The notes under the pieces are model-generated. The model worked only from the letters and a program-made list of their open reading frames with translations, made no database searches and was not told the origin of the DNA. A stretch of 64,000 bases of DNA from an uncultured Chthonomonas sp. (GTDB lineage Bacteria; Armatimonadota; Chthonomonadetes; Chthonomonadales; Chthonomonadaceae). Shown piece by piece: positions 1 to 8,997 of the stretch (its first letter is position 1; every line of letters begins with the position of its first letter). The DNA is taken from the NCBI GenBank assembly GCA_903859705.1, contig CAIONQ010000131.1, positions 26,771 through 90,770 on the forward strand, given 5' to 3'. A program made the position numbers and the translations under genes.

Positions 1-2
1 CG

Positions 3-905
3 TGGTCTGCACAAGGTGGAGCGCCATTCGGCAACTTTACCACTGCATCCACAATCTACGACAATTCTCAATTTGCCAAGTCCGTTTTCCAGCCTGATCC
101 AGTGTTAACAAATCCATCGCTGATCTGTTACTTTTCTCAGGGTCCCGCACCAATTACTATTAGCTGCTGCGCGGTCTTTAAATTTGGAACATATGTTGTA
201 ACGTGCACACCAGTCACGACAGCAGCTACCCAAATACCCAGCTTTAAAAGGCTCTTCCTCAACATTGGTGCAACAAGCATTTCTGGTGGGCAATTAGGTC
301 TGTTCGGTGCTGCATTTCCAATGGGCTACCCGATGGGGCCAGGTGCTGGAATATACTGGTACGGCCAAGTTGCGACACCTGCTCCTTTCAATAATAATCC
401 GAGCACGTGGGGCGTAGCGCAAATGTTTAAGACTACACGGAGTTACACACAGTTAGGGGTACCTTATGATATGTTCTGGCTTCCACTCATGAGTAACCCT
501 GTAAACATCGTTGCAGACCAAGTGCCAGGCCTTGACACCATGTTTCCGTATGACGATCCGACGGGATGGTTTCCGGCGGACGGCTCCAATCAAGGCGATG
601 GTGACAGGCCCAACGTTAGGCTTAATGGGGTGAAAACATTTACGGGTGGCGACAGTTTTTCTGATGTAATTATGTACTTTCCACCCGGCCAAGGTAGCGT
701 ACCGGTACCCATAGCAACGTTTACTTGGTTATGGTCTGGAGTTGCCGCGTATTCCACTGATGCGAATGGCAACTCAGTTTGGAGCCTTCAAAACCCGAAC
801 CAAGCAAACTCACCCGTCATTACCCCAGCCTTTGGTGCTTGGCCAGCGTGGACGCGCAGGTATTCACTGAGCACAATGGCAAACCTGCAATACATGCAGC
901 GGTGA
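3..905 (+). CDS. Partial hypothetical protein (5' end off window)
   Basis: The reading frame is open from base 3, so the gene begins left of the window; the GTG at 102 is internal. About 300 residues are visible and I recognise no family. The chain is rich in Gly, Pro, Asn, Thr and aromatic residues with few charged residues, as is typical of exported or surface proteins. It ends at TGA 903-905, and a TPR gene follows closely on the same strand. It could be a structural surface protein, but no function can be assigned. Confidence 0.6.
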   Translation, partial: WSAQGGAPFGNFTTASTIYDNSQFAKSVFQPDPVLTNPSLICYFSQGPAPITISCCAVFKFGTYVVTCTPVTTAATQIPSFKRLFLNIGATSISGGQLGLFGAAFPMGYPMGPGAGIYWYGQVATPAPFNNNPSTWGVAQMFKTTRSYTQLGVPYDMFWLPLMSNPVNIVADQVPGLDTMFPYDDPTGWFPADGSNQGDGDRPNVRLNGVKTFTGGDSFSDVIMYFPPGQGSVPVPIATFTWLWSGVAAYSTDANGNSVWSLQNPNQANSPVITPAFGAWPAWTRRYSLSTMANLQYMQR

Positions 906-944
906 AGATATCGCTGTTTGATCGATAACGAAAGAGCAGATCCT

Positions 945-1811
945 ATGATGGCCAATCCGATGCATCCACACATGAATAAACTGGCTTGCCTGTTAGTACT
1001 TTCAATTTGCGGGCTTGCTTCCTCGGAGAGTAGGTCTCTGGCAAAGCCTGCAACTGTTGGCGCACAGGAACAACAGGATAGAGTTAGCTTTCGAGGCAAA
1101 AACGATGCAACACGCCCGGCAGCATTCCTTATGGTCGATGAAGCAGACAAGGATATAGACAATACCAACTACGCGGCAGCGCTCGCGAAGTGTGACAGAG
1201 CCCTTCTACTGTTTAAAGAAGAGTATCCAGACGCAATAGAACAGCCTGGCTCCATAATGAATTCAATGGCTTTTTGCCTGATTGAGATGGGGCATTACCA
1301 GGAGGGCCTGGACATACTGCTTCCCTTGCTCCGCCGCGGATTCGGCACTTACTGGTATGAATACGCTGGTCTTGCCCTGGCGCATCTCGGCCGCAACAAG
1401 GAGGCTCTTGAAAGGCTAAAGGAGCCCGCTTCGAACGGTCCCGGTAATGTAGATGTTGCCTGGAACAACATTGGTGAAGACAGTAACAGCTTAGAAATGC
1501 TGGCAAGGCACAGATTGAGGGTGCTAACACTTGGTTTCAACCTCTATAAGGCTGCGATGCGCCATGCTCAGGAAGAGAAAAAGCTTGGCCCACGGCATCC
1601 GCTGGCGGCGTTGGATATGGGCATCACCTACTTTACGCTGAGACGGTACTCGGAAGCAGAAAAAGAGTTTCTGCTTGCGTCAAAATCCAGGGACAGCACT
1701 ATACTGAAATCGACTGCCTACTGGCTGGAGAAGGTGCATTACCAGCTGCAGACTTTGGAGATGGATAAAGCGGCCGGTCGCATTCGGAAATATGGCCCGA
1801 TTTACCCGTGA
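945..1811 (+). CDS. TPR-like secreted or membrane-anchored protein
   Basis: The frame opens at a TTG at 918, but paired ATGs at 945/948 follow a weak purine-rich stretch, and a further ATG at 972 begins a hydrophobic signal-like segment (MNKLACLLVLSICGLASS). I chose 945; 972 is possible. After the signal-like region the protein is helical, with tetratricopeptide-like units such as AAALAKCDRALLLFKEEYP, a GHYQEGLDILLPLL unit and a YSEAEKEFLLAS unit near the C-terminus. TPR units bind proteins, so an extracytoplasmic scaffold is the likely role. It follows the partial gene by about 40 bases and may be co-transcribed with it. The partner is unknown. Confidence 0.7.
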   Translation: MMANPMHPHMNKLACLLVLSICGLASSESRSLAKPATVGAQEQQDRVSFRGKNDATRPAAFLMVDEADKDIDNTNYAAALAKCDRALLLFKEEYPDAIEQPGSIMNSMAFCLIEMGHYQEGLDILLPLLRRGFGTYWYEYAGLALAHLGRNKEALERLKEPASNGPGNVDVAWNNIGEDSNSLEMLARHRLRVLTLGFNLYKAAMRHAQEEKKLGPRHPLAALDMGITYFTLRRYSEAEKEFLLASKSRDSTILKSTAYWLEKVHYQLQTLEMDKAAGRIRKYGPIYP

Positions 1812-2186
1812 TGACAGATGCAGACTGATTGCCAAGAAGCCCGGTTATGCCTCCCCGGGCGAGCGGGGAGCCGTGGCAATCGCTCAGATAGCGGTAAAGC
1901 GCGAGGAAATCTGGAGAACTACATGCGCTGTAACTCCCAGCTTGCCAGAAGTGAATAGCAGCCTCGAACAAGATCAACCCTTTTCCTGCTCCCATTGCAT
2001 AACAACCACTTCCGCAACGTAGGTGCCACCGCCGGCTGCGCAGACGCCAATTCCATCACCCCCGTGCGCACGCCACGCTCCAAAATCAGCCATAATAAAG
2101 GCACGCAAGCGCATGCCTGCTTTTGAGGGCACCCGCAGCGGGATGCTGCAGCGAAGCGCCATTTCCCTGCTAAGGAGCAGTAAGCA
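1812..2186. other. Intergenic region with one dispersed palindromic repeat copy
   Basis: I see no convincing gene here. Open frames on both strands overlap the next gene's start and look like shadows. Bases 1925-1962 (beginning GCGCTGTAACTCCCAGCTTG) match the repeat found three times at 59.8-60.1 kb, including the central ACTCC...GCTTG...AG core and the AGCAGC end. The ribosome binding site TAAGGAGCAG just before 2187 belongs to the next gene. Confidence 0.5.
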
Positions 2187-2933
2187 ATGTCTGGCAATCT
2201 GGGTTATAGTGATACACCGGTTCTCGCCGATTCTGGCTTCCATGTACATGATGGCGAGCGGCCGCAGCCTAAGGTTATCTCCCCTGGCGTTACGGGTACT
2301 CCCACCTCTATTGGCGTACCGCCCTGTGATGCCGTTGTGCTTTTTGATGGCACCAGCCTCGATGGATGGTTGGATAAGAATGGTGCCCCTGCCACATGGC
2401 TGGTTCAGGATGGTTACCTGCAGGTTTCGCCCGGTACTGGCGACATTCGCACAGCAGCAGAGTTCGGAGATTGCCACCTTCACCTGGAGTTTGCCTCACC
2501 GGAAGTGGTGAAGGGCGATGGGCAGGGCCGCGGCAATAGCGGCGTGTTTCTTATGGGCCAGTATGAAATTCAGGTTTTGGATTGCTACCAGAACCCCACT
2601 TATCCGGATGGCACCACCGGCGGCATTTATGGCCAGTATCCGCCGCTTGTGAATGCATGCCGCAAACCGGGTGAATGGCAAACTTACGACATTATTTGGA
2701 CTGCACCGAAGTTTGAAGGCGAAGCGCTGGTTACTCCTGCGTACGTAACTGTTCTTCTTAACGGTGTGGTTCTGCACTATCACAAAGCGCTGCTGGGGCC
2801 AACCCAGCATCGCAACCTCGCACAGTATGTTCCGCATGCACCTGTTGGCCCGTTAAAACTACAGGATCATGGCGATCTGGTGCGCTTCCGCAACATCTGG
2901 TATCGTCCCACCGGCCAGTATGACGTGGTGTGA
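2187..2933 (+). CDS. DUF1080 (3-keto-disaccharide hydrolase-like) protein
   Basis: The sequence carries the DUF1080 hallmarks: LFDGTSLDGW near residue 53, a GNSGVFLMGQYEIQVLD segment, a GAIYGQYPP-like loop (here GGIYGQYPP), a GEWQTYDIIW segment, VTVLLNGVVLH, and a C-terminal LQDHGDLVRFRNIWYRP. Family members adopt a LamG-like beta-sandwich and several act on glycosides. There is no clear signal peptide, so either export is by another route or it is cytosolic. The start is well supported by TAAGGAG eight bases upstream. At 248 residues it is the usual single-domain length. Confidence 0.88.
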   Translation: MSGNLGYSDTPVLADSGFHVHDGERPQPKVISPGVTGTPTSIGVPPCDAVVLFDGTSLDGWLDKNGAPATWLVQDGYLQVSPGTGDIRTAAEFGDCHLHLEFASPEVVKGDGQGRGNSGVFLMGQYEIQVLDCYQNPTYPDGTTGGIYGQYPPLVNACRKPGEWQTYDIIWTAPKFEGEALVTPAYVTVLLNGVVLHYHKALLGPTQHRNLAQYVPHAPVGPLKLQDHGDLVRFRNIWYRPTGQYDVV

Positions 2934-2961
2934 GTGAGGATATCCCCATCAGGTACCAACA

Positions 2962-4014
2962 ATGAGCCCAGAACCACAGGCACCAAAGGACGGTAACTTT
3001 CCAAACCCGTCGCGGATAATGGATCTCGCGACGGGTTATTGGGGTTCTGCTGCCTTGCTTGCCGCAGTTCAGCTACAGGTATTTGACCTGATGGCTGATG
3101 GCCCGCAAACGGCGGATTGGCTTGCATCGTGCCTTGGCTGCAATGCACGCGCACTGGGCACGCTGTTGGAGGCACTGGTATCGCTTGGCCTGTTACATCG
3201 CTACGCATCTCCAAGTTCGTCTGACCCAGCTCAGTTTGGCAACACGCCAGATTCTGCTTCATTTCTTGTAAACAGTAGCCCGGCATTTATCGGCAGCGCC
3301 ATTTTATGGAGCGCGGGCCAGTACACAGCATGGGGTAACCTTGCCGCCACAGTAAAAATTGGCGAGCCCGCTGTGGATCCCGCTCAGCACCTTGGCGATA
3401 ATGAGAGCACAACACGCACCTTTGTAATTGGTATGAATAACCGTGCAAAGGGTGTGGCACGCGGAGTAGTTGGCTTTCTGGACCTTAAAGGCTGCAGCAA
3501 GTTGCTGGATGTTGGCGGGGGTTGCGGGGCATACTCTGTGCTGTTGGCAGAGCGCAACCCGGGCTTGATGGCCACTGTTCTGGATTTGCCTGGAATAATT
3601 GATGTTACGCGAGACCTGGTTTCGCGAAGCCCGGTTGCTAGCCAGATACTGTTGCGCCCTGGCGATGCCACGAAAGACGTGTATGGCTGGGATGAGTTTG
3701 ATGCCGTGCTCTTTTCTGGTGTGTTACACCAGATGAAGCCAGACACTATTCGCACAATGCTGTCTAACGCGCGCACAGCGTTGCGCCCTGGCGGGCGCGT
3801 AATTATATGTGATGTTATGTTGGAGCCAGACAGAACCGGCCCGGTCTTCTCTGCACTCTTCTCATTGCAAATGCTGCTAACCAGCGCCGAGGGCGCGGTT
3901 TTCTCAAGAGCAGAATGCGCCGGGTGGCTAACAGAGCTTGGCTTTGAAAACATCAATACCGTTGTTTTGCCGGCGCCGTTACCATACACAGTAATAACCG
4001 CATTCGTCCCTTAA
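2962..4014 (+). CDS. SAM-dependent O-methyltransferase (Methyltransf_2 type)
   Basis: The 350-residue protein has an N-terminal winged-helix dimerisation region (residues about 15-95, with FDLMADGPQTADWLAS) and a C-terminal class I methyltransferase domain. The SAM-binding glycine motif is LLDVGGGCGAYSVLL near residue 180, followed by an acidic/LDLP strand and a LRPGGRVIICDVML strand. This matches the plant-type and bacterial O-methyltransferase family (acetylserotonin / hydroxyneurosporene methyltransferase-like). The substrate is not predictable. The aminotransferase gene starts 10 bases after its stop, so the two are probably one operon. Confidence 0.85.
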   Translation: MSPEPQAPKDGNFPNPSRIMDLATGYWGSAALLAAVQLQVFDLMADGPQTADWLASCLGCNARALGTLLEALVSLGLLHRYASPSSSDPAQFGNTPDSASFLVNSSPAFIGSAILWSAGQYTAWGNLAATVKIGEPAVDPAQHLGDNESTTRTFVIGMNNRAKGVARGVVGFLDLKGCSKLLDVGGGCGAYSVLLAERNPGLMATVLDLPGIIDVTRDLVSRSPVASQILLRPGDATKDVYGWDEFDAVLFSGVLHQMKPDTIRTMLSNARTALRPGGRVIICDVMLEPDRTGPVFSALFSLQMLLTSAEGAVFSRAECAGWLTELGFENINTVVLPAPLPYTVITAFVP

Positions 4015-4024
4015 TCTCGCTGCC

Positions 4025-5254
4025 ATGCCCATTCGCCCATCTCTAAAATCGGTTCAATTTGCCGAGTCCGTTATCCGTGAAATGACACGGGTGTATCTTA
4101 ACCATGTAGCCGCCGGCGGCGATGGTGTAAACCTGGCACAGGGTTTTCCAGATTTCTCCGCTCCGCAGGAGATGAAAGAGGCCGCTTGCCGTGCCATTGC
4201 AGACAACATAAACCAGTATGCCGTTACCTGGGGATCTCGCAATCTGCGTACCGCAATCGCCGATAAAACGGCAGCCTTTTACGGCGTACGGCCAGATCCA
4301 GAGCGTGAAATTACCGTTACTTGCGGAGCAACCGAAGCCATGATGGCAGCCATGATGGCTGTGGTGGACCCGGGCGATGAAGTAATTGTGTTTGAGCCCT
4401 TTTATGAAAACTATGGGCCAGATGCCATCTTATCTGGAGCAAAGCCTGTATTTGTAAAGCTGCGGCCGCCGCTGTGGCAATTTGACCCGGAGGCACTGGC
4501 TGCCGCCTTCAGCAGCAAAACGCGCGCCATCATCATCAATACTCCCAATAACCCAACGGGCAAAGTATTTGTGCGTGAAGAGCTGCAGATGATTGCCGAC
4601 CTCTGCCAGAAATGGAACGTAACGGCAATTACAGATGAGATATATGAGCACATGGTTTACAGCGGATCTCATGTGCGCATGGCAGATTTGCCCGGTATGG
4701 CAGACCTGACGATTACGATTAGTGGAGCCTCAAAAACATACAGCGCCACCGGCTGGCGCATAGGCTGGTTAATAGCCCCGCCAGTGGCTACAGATGCCAT
4801 TCGTAAAGTGCATGATTTTCTTACGGTTGGCGCTGCGGCCCCCCTTCAGGAAGGTGTAGCCTATGCCCTGCAATTCCCCAACAGTTACTATTCAGAGCTA
4901 GAAAACAAATACCTGGAGCGCCGCGATACCCTGTTGGCAACACTATGCCGAGCCGGGTTTGAGGCAGAGACCCCTGCCGGCGCATACTATATTCTTACCG
5001 ATGTAACAAAGCTTATGGCCCGTGTTGAGACTCAGAGGGGTATCTCCTTTCGTTCGACGGAGCTTCGTGGAGGTGCCACTGCAGACTCCCGATTTGCGCA
5101 CTGGTTAATAGATAATATTGGTGTTGCCACGGTGCCGGGCAGCAGTTTCTACCGCACTCCAGAAGAAGGCAGCACGAAAATCAGATTTTGCTATTGCAAA
5201 CGCCCCGAAACCCTGGAGAAGGCGGCTAAATTGCTTGCGAGGTTGGCCGACTGA
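4025..5254 (+). CDS. Pyridoxal-phosphate class I/II aminotransferase
   Basis: Fold-type I aminotransferase features are clear: NLAQGFPDFSAP at the N-terminus, INQYAVTWGSRNLRTAIA, TCGATEAM, the INTPNNPTGKV loop, TDEIYEHMVY with the cofactor Asp, and GASKTYSATGWRIGW carrying the Schiff-base lysine. The length of 409 residues is normal. The closest types are kynurenine/glutamine/methionine-oxoglutarate aminotransferases and DapC-like enzymes; I cannot separate these by eye. It lies between an O-methyltransferase and a large membrane protein. Confidence 0.9.
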   Translation: MPIRPSLKSVQFAESVIREMTRVYLNHVAAGGDGVNLAQGFPDFSAPQEMKEAACRAIADNINQYAVTWGSRNLRTAIADKTAAFYGVRPDPEREITVTCGATEAMMAAMMAVVDPGDEVIVFEPFYENYGPDAILSGAKPVFVKLRPPLWQFDPEALAAAFSSKTRAIIINTPNNPTGKVFVREELQMIADLCQKWNVTAITDEIYEHMVYSGSHVRMADLPGMADLTITISGASKTYSATGWRIGWLIAPPVATDAIRKVHDFLTVGAAAPLQEGVAYALQFPNSYYSELENKYLERRDTLLATLCRAGFEAETPAGAYYILTDVTKLMARVETQRGISFRSTELRGGATADSRFAHWLIDNIGVATVPGSSFYRTPEEGSTKIRFCYCKRPETLEKAAKLLARLAD

Positions 5255-5303
5255 TGGGTTTCGGATTACGAATATTGCTGGTTCAAAGGGATGGCTACTC
5301 CCT

Positions 5304-7322
5304 GTGATACCAGATGGCACTGAACCAGAAACTCGCCGGCTCCGCCCCATTGTGGCTCTGTTGGCGCTAGCAGGCATTGTACCGATCGTTGTGATTGTTC
5401 AATGGAGCGATCTGCTGGTGGGCGGCACCATGATGGCTGGCCCATTTCCACCCCTGGCTGCCTGCCTGCTATGGAGCCTACTGCTCGGCTGGCAACTGCT
5501 GCGCTTGCGGCATGGTAAGCGCCCGCTTTTTTGCAGGGCAGACATGCTGGTGCTGCTTTCTGTATGGATTGCAGCCAATATGGTTGCCGGCCGCGGCATG
5601 CTGCATCCACTACTCGCCTCTATTGCTGGCCCCGTTTATTACGCAAAAAGTGGTGCAATGGCAAAGGCCATACCCGCCACTATTCCCCCGTGGTTGGCCG
5701 TAACCAACCCCGCTGCAGCCAGAGATTTTTTTGAGGGCCATGGTGTGCAGGTGCCCTGGAACCTTTGGATACCCCCGCTCATCACGTGGTCGATGCTGTT
5801 TCTGCCGTTCCTGATCACCAGCGTAAGCATGGGCATGTTGTTTGAACGCATGTGGGTTCGCCATGAGAAGCTTGCCTTTCCACTGGTAGCACTGCCGCTG
5901 GAGGCGGTAGGAGCCCTTGATGGCAACCCGGACCCCGCACAGAAAACAGTAAGAAAGCTGCTGCTGCGTGCCGTGCTAACGGGCATGGTTTTCCCGGTTT
6001 TGCTGCATGGTTTTGGAGTTGCCCATGCCTACCTGCCATTTGTGCCCTGCATCCCGTTTTTTAACGATGTTTCAAGCGCAATAACCTCTGCACCCTGGAC
6101 GGCTATGAAGCCGATTTACATCAACGTCTACCCGTTGCTAATTGGGCTAACATTTCTTGCTCCAACAGATGTAACGCTTAGCGTGTGGTTCTTCTTGCTG
6201 CTAAACAAGCTGGAGATGGTTGTGGGGGGGGCAACGGGCTGGACCGACGGCGCAACCGGCGGTGGGATGACCGCTGCACCGCCTTTTCTGGAAGAACAAT
6301 CGGCAGGGGCCTACCTTGCCCTGGCTGCCGTGCTGGTTTGGAACGCGCGCAGGCACCTGAAACGTGCCGCCCAGGCGTTTGTTGGTCCGCGCGTTCTCAA
6401 ACTGTTACAGCCCACCAGGCCAGACATTGCCGAGGCGGCACGCACCTATGCCCAGTATCGGTGGCCAGTGGCAGGCATGCTGGGTGGTTTTACGGCCATT
6501 ATTGTGTGGTGCGTGCGTACAGGTATTCCTGCCTGGTTTGCCGTAGCATTTTTCGGTTTTTACTTTGCGGTGGCGCTGGTGCTTAGCAGGCTTATGGCGG
6601 AAGGCGGCGTAAGCTGGATACTTGCCCCAATACTGCCAGATAAGCTGATCTTCGGCCTCACGGGATCGGGAGTGCTATCGGCGCAAAGCATTGCCCGGCT
6701 ATCTCTTCAGGTTCAGCATCTGCGCGATACGCGCCAGATGATTGCCCCCGCCATAATGCAAACCGGCAAACTGCGAGATGAAGCGCGCATATCGGCAGGC
6801 AGTTTTTACGCCTTAATGCTTACGGGCGTGTGTGCCGCGCTGGTGCTGGGCGTTGTGATATCGCTGCCACTGTTTTACGGGCATGGCGCACTCACACTTG
6901 CACCCAATAGCGATGGCCTGCAGATGAGCGCCAATGTGGTGCCACTTACTGGCGTTAACCAGGCTGCTGCGCGTTTATCCCATGCCATTCCATCTTCCGC
7001 AGGTGCGGCGGGTGGCCTCTGCTTTGGAATGTTAACCACGCTGGCTCTGAGCGCCTTACGATTGAGGCTGCCATGGTGGCCGCTACATCCGCTTGGCTAT
7101 GCACTAACGGGCACGCTGCAGCTTGGTTACGCCAACAAAATGCTCTTTTCCATTATTCTAGGCTGGCTGTTTAAAACCATCACCCTCCGATTTGCGGGCG
7201 CAAAAGGTTACCGTTATCTGCGCGGTGTGGCCCTTGGCCTAATCTGTGGAGACCTGCTTATGGGCGGAATTCTAAAGCTGCTGGATGCCCTGCTTGGCCC
7301 CAGCGGTTATGCTATTTTCTGA
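5304..7322 (+). CDS. Large polytopic membrane protein (DUF6785/OPT-like)
   Basis: About 670 residues with a dozen or more hydrophobic helices. A conserved-looking N-terminal stretch, WSDLLVGGTMMAGPFPPLA, and the MWVRHEKLAFPLVALPLEAV and LMAEGGVSWILAP segments recall the DUF6784/DUF6785 proteins, which resemble oligopeptide transporters. I assign that family from memory. The open frame reaches back into the aminotransferase gene; the first in-frame start after its stop is GTG 5304, with TTG 5235 an overlapping alternative. Neither has a strong ribosome site. Role: presumably transport of an unknown small molecule. Confidence 0.65.
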   Translation: MIPDGTEPETRRLRPIVALLALAGIVPIVVIVQWSDLLVGGTMMAGPFPPLAACLLWSLLLGWQLLRLRHGKRPLFCRADMLVLLSVWIAANMVAGRGMLHPLLASIAGPVYYAKSGAMAKAIPATIPPWLAVTNPAAARDFFEGHGVQVPWNLWIPPLITWSMLFLPFLITSVSMGMLFERMWVRHEKLAFPLVALPLEAVGALDGNPDPAQKTVRKLLLRAVLTGMVFPVLLHGFGVAHAYLPFVPCIPFFNDVSSAITSAPWTAMKPIYINVYPLLIGLTFLAPTDVTLSVWFFLLLNKLEMVVGGATGWTDGATGGGMTAAPPFLEEQSAGAYLALAAVLVWNARRHLKRAAQAFVGPRVLKLLQPTRPDIAEAARTYAQYRWPVAGMLGGFTAIIVWCVRTGIPAWFAVAFFGFYFAVALVLSRLMAEGGVSWILAPILPDKLIFGLTGSGVLSAQSIARLSLQVQHLRDTRQMIAPAIMQTGKLRDEARISAGSFYALMLTGVCAALVLGVVISLPLFYGHGALTLAPNSDGLQMSANVVPLTGVNQAAARLSHAIPSSAGAAGGLCFGMLTTLALSALRLRLPWWPLHPLGYALTGTLQLGYANKMLFSIILGWLFKTITLRFAGAKGYRYLRGVALGLICGDLLMGGILKLLDALLGPSGYAIF

Positions 7323-7368
7323 GGCAAACGGATTGAAAGATAGAAACGATAAAATCTCCAGCAATGCA

Positions 7369-8184
7369 ATGGCAGATCACCATGTAACCAGCGGCAAAGA
7401 TCCGCTGATTGCTCACCTTAACGATCTCTCCTCGCCGGCAGGCAGAAAGAGCCGGGGGCAGTTTCTGGCCGAATCCACGCTGCTTGTTCAACGCGCGCTG
7501 GAAGACCAGCTGCCGATAGACTGCATCCTCTACACCAGCGACTTGCTAAAAACCGAAGGTGGCCAGGCGATGCTGGCACAGGCTCGCTCACGAGGGATAC
7601 GCTGCGCAACCGCATCTGGTGGGCTGCTTGCAAAGGTAACATCCAGCCGCCCCGTGCCAGAAGTTTGCGCCATTGTAGGCATTGCCTATCCTGAGGCTAC
7701 CGTTAACCCCGAGTGCAGACTTATATTGATTGCCGAAAACATAAACAATCCGGATAACCTTGGGATGATACTGCGCACGGCCGATGCTGGCGGCGCCGAT
7801 ATCGCGGTTATTGCCGGTGCAGATCCACTTCATAAAAACTGTGTGCGTGCCGCACGCGGCGCAGTGGGCCGCATGCCAATGGCGTATACCGCAGACCTGG
7901 CAGGCTATGTTGCTCAGTTAAAGCAGAATGGCTGGATTGTGCTGGGAACTGCGCTCGATGCGGATAGTGGCCTGTACGAACTTGAGCTGCCAGAAGGCAG
8001 CCGCGTGGCAGTGATTGTGGGCAACGAGAACTCAGGTGTTACACGGCCCGTGCTGGATGCCTGTACCTGGCGTATTTTGATACCGATGGCCCATGGCCAG
8101 GACTCTCTAAACGTAGGGGTTTCTGCCGGGGTTATGCTTTATGAGCTTTACCGATGCGGCGTTGGTGGGCGCATAGGGCGCTGA
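7369..8184 (+). CDS. TrmH/SpoU-family RNA 2'-O-ribose methyltransferase
   Basis: An N-terminal substrate-binding region (RKSRGQFLAESTLLVQRAL) is followed by a SPOUT trefoil-knot domain. The three family motifs are visible: ENINNPDNLGMILRTADAGG (motif 1 with Asn and Arg), VAVIVGNENSGVTR (motif 2) and ILIPMAHGQDSLNVGVSAGV (motif 3). This predicts 2'-O-methylation of tRNA or rRNA. The frame is open from 7285 inside the upstream gene; I prefer ATG 7369, which leaves a normal length of 271 residues. The exact target nucleotide cannot be read from the sequence. Confidence 0.88.
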   Translation: MADHHVTSGKDPLIAHLNDLSSPAGRKSRGQFLAESTLLVQRALEDQLPIDCILYTSDLLKTEGGQAMLAQARSRGIRCATASGGLLAKVTSSRPVPEVCAIVGIAYPEATVNPECRLILIAENINNPDNLGMILRTADAGGADIAVIAGADPLHKNCVRAARGAVGRMPMAYTADLAGYVAQLKQNGWIVLGTALDADSGLYELELPEGSRVAVIVGNENSGVTRPVLDACTWRILIPMAHGQDSLNVGVSAGVMLYELYRCGVGGRIGR

Positions 8185-8997
8185 TTATACTGCCGGGGAT
8201 TTTCGCACAATAAAAAACAGCTCGCCAGGGTACAGAAGCTTTTCGGCCTGCCAGCCTGTGGGCGCAATAGTCTCCAAAAACCGGGCCTCGTAATTGGTTG
8301 CCATGCCCTTGCCACGGCCGCTGAGGCTGCCTGTTGGAAAAGAGACCAGCAGGGTTTTTGCAGGAATGCTTTGAAGCCAGGCAAGGGCTCCACCGCGTCT
8401 GTTTTGTTCTACCACCGGTAGAAACTTTAGAATTATTGCCAGATCGGCAGAAATTGAGGGTGGCTGCCCCACTGCATCCGCCATGGTGAATTCGCCGTTT
8501 ACACCCAATCTCCGATAGCAGCGGATTAAGAATTCCATCATATCGGAGTAGAGATCGCAGCCAGAATATCGCACTTCGGTGGGCAGCCCCATAAAGGGAA
8601 ATGCCAGCGGGTTTAGCCCACACGCAACATCCAGCACAGAAGTAAACGGCCCAACGGCCTGAATAACCTCTCGGAATTGCTGTTGAAATAGCGGGAGCCG
8701 CTCCCGAGTAGAAGCATGGCACCGCATCCATTGCAAGAAGAGATCGGGAAGGGCATCATCCTCTGCGGCATCCAGCGCGGCTATCCAACGAGAGTATGGC
8801 GGGGTGGAATCTAGATACGCTCCGGCACTTTGATGCAGGCGGCTACGGGTTTCTTGAATTGCTACCTTGAGACTGGGGCGATTGGCCAACTCTGCGGCAC
8901 CGATGCGCCTAATAAGGTCTGGTGAGAGGGTGCGGTACTTGGCACTTCCGCTGATATCTGCAACAAGCGCATCCAGAGTGGCAGAATCAAACTTCAC
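8185..8997 (-). CDS. 16S rRNA m7G1405 methyltransferase homologue (Rmt/ArmA/Sgm-like)
   Basis: The 270-residue protein aligns by eye along its length with ArmA/Rmt/Sgm enzymes: SAKYRTLSPDLIRRI at residues 18-32, RSRLHQSAGAYL near 51, HASTRERL at 94-101, the SAM site VLDVACGLNPLAFPFM at 121-136, YSGCDLYSDMMEFL near 144, ILKFLPVVEQ near 189, and LLVSFPTGSLSGRGKGM near 216. Known members methylate N7 of G1405 in helix 44 and block 4,6-disubstituted 2-deoxystreptamine aminoglycosides. The start is GTG overlapping the tgt stop (TAGTG), so it is translationally coupled to a housekeeping operon that also holds rsmI, which modifies nearby C1402. No transposon or resistance genes flank it, suggesting a native role. 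Confidence 0.87.
   Translation of the reverse strand: MKFDSATLDALVADISGSAKYRTLSPDLIRRIGAAELANRPSLKVAIQETRSRLHQSAGAYLDSTPPYSRWIAALDAAEDDALPDLFLQWMRCHASTRERLPLFQQQFREVIQAVGPFTSVLDVACGLNPLAFPFMGLPTEVRYSGCDLYSDMMEFLIRCYRRLGVNGEFTMADAVGQPPSISADLAIILKFLPVVEQNRRGGALAWLQSIPAKTLLVSFPTGSLSGRGKGMATNYEARFLETIAPTGWQAEKLLYPGELFFIVRKSPAV

Noticed and set aside
1974..2483. 169-codon minus-strand open frame over the start of the DUF1080 gene
   Set aside because: It overlaps a well-supported gene, has no recognisable motif and lacks a ribosome site; the frame is open by composition.
8185..8997. Recently acquired resistance gene on a mobile element
   Set aside because: No insertion sequence, integron site or other resistance gene flanks it, and it is translationally coupled to tgt.
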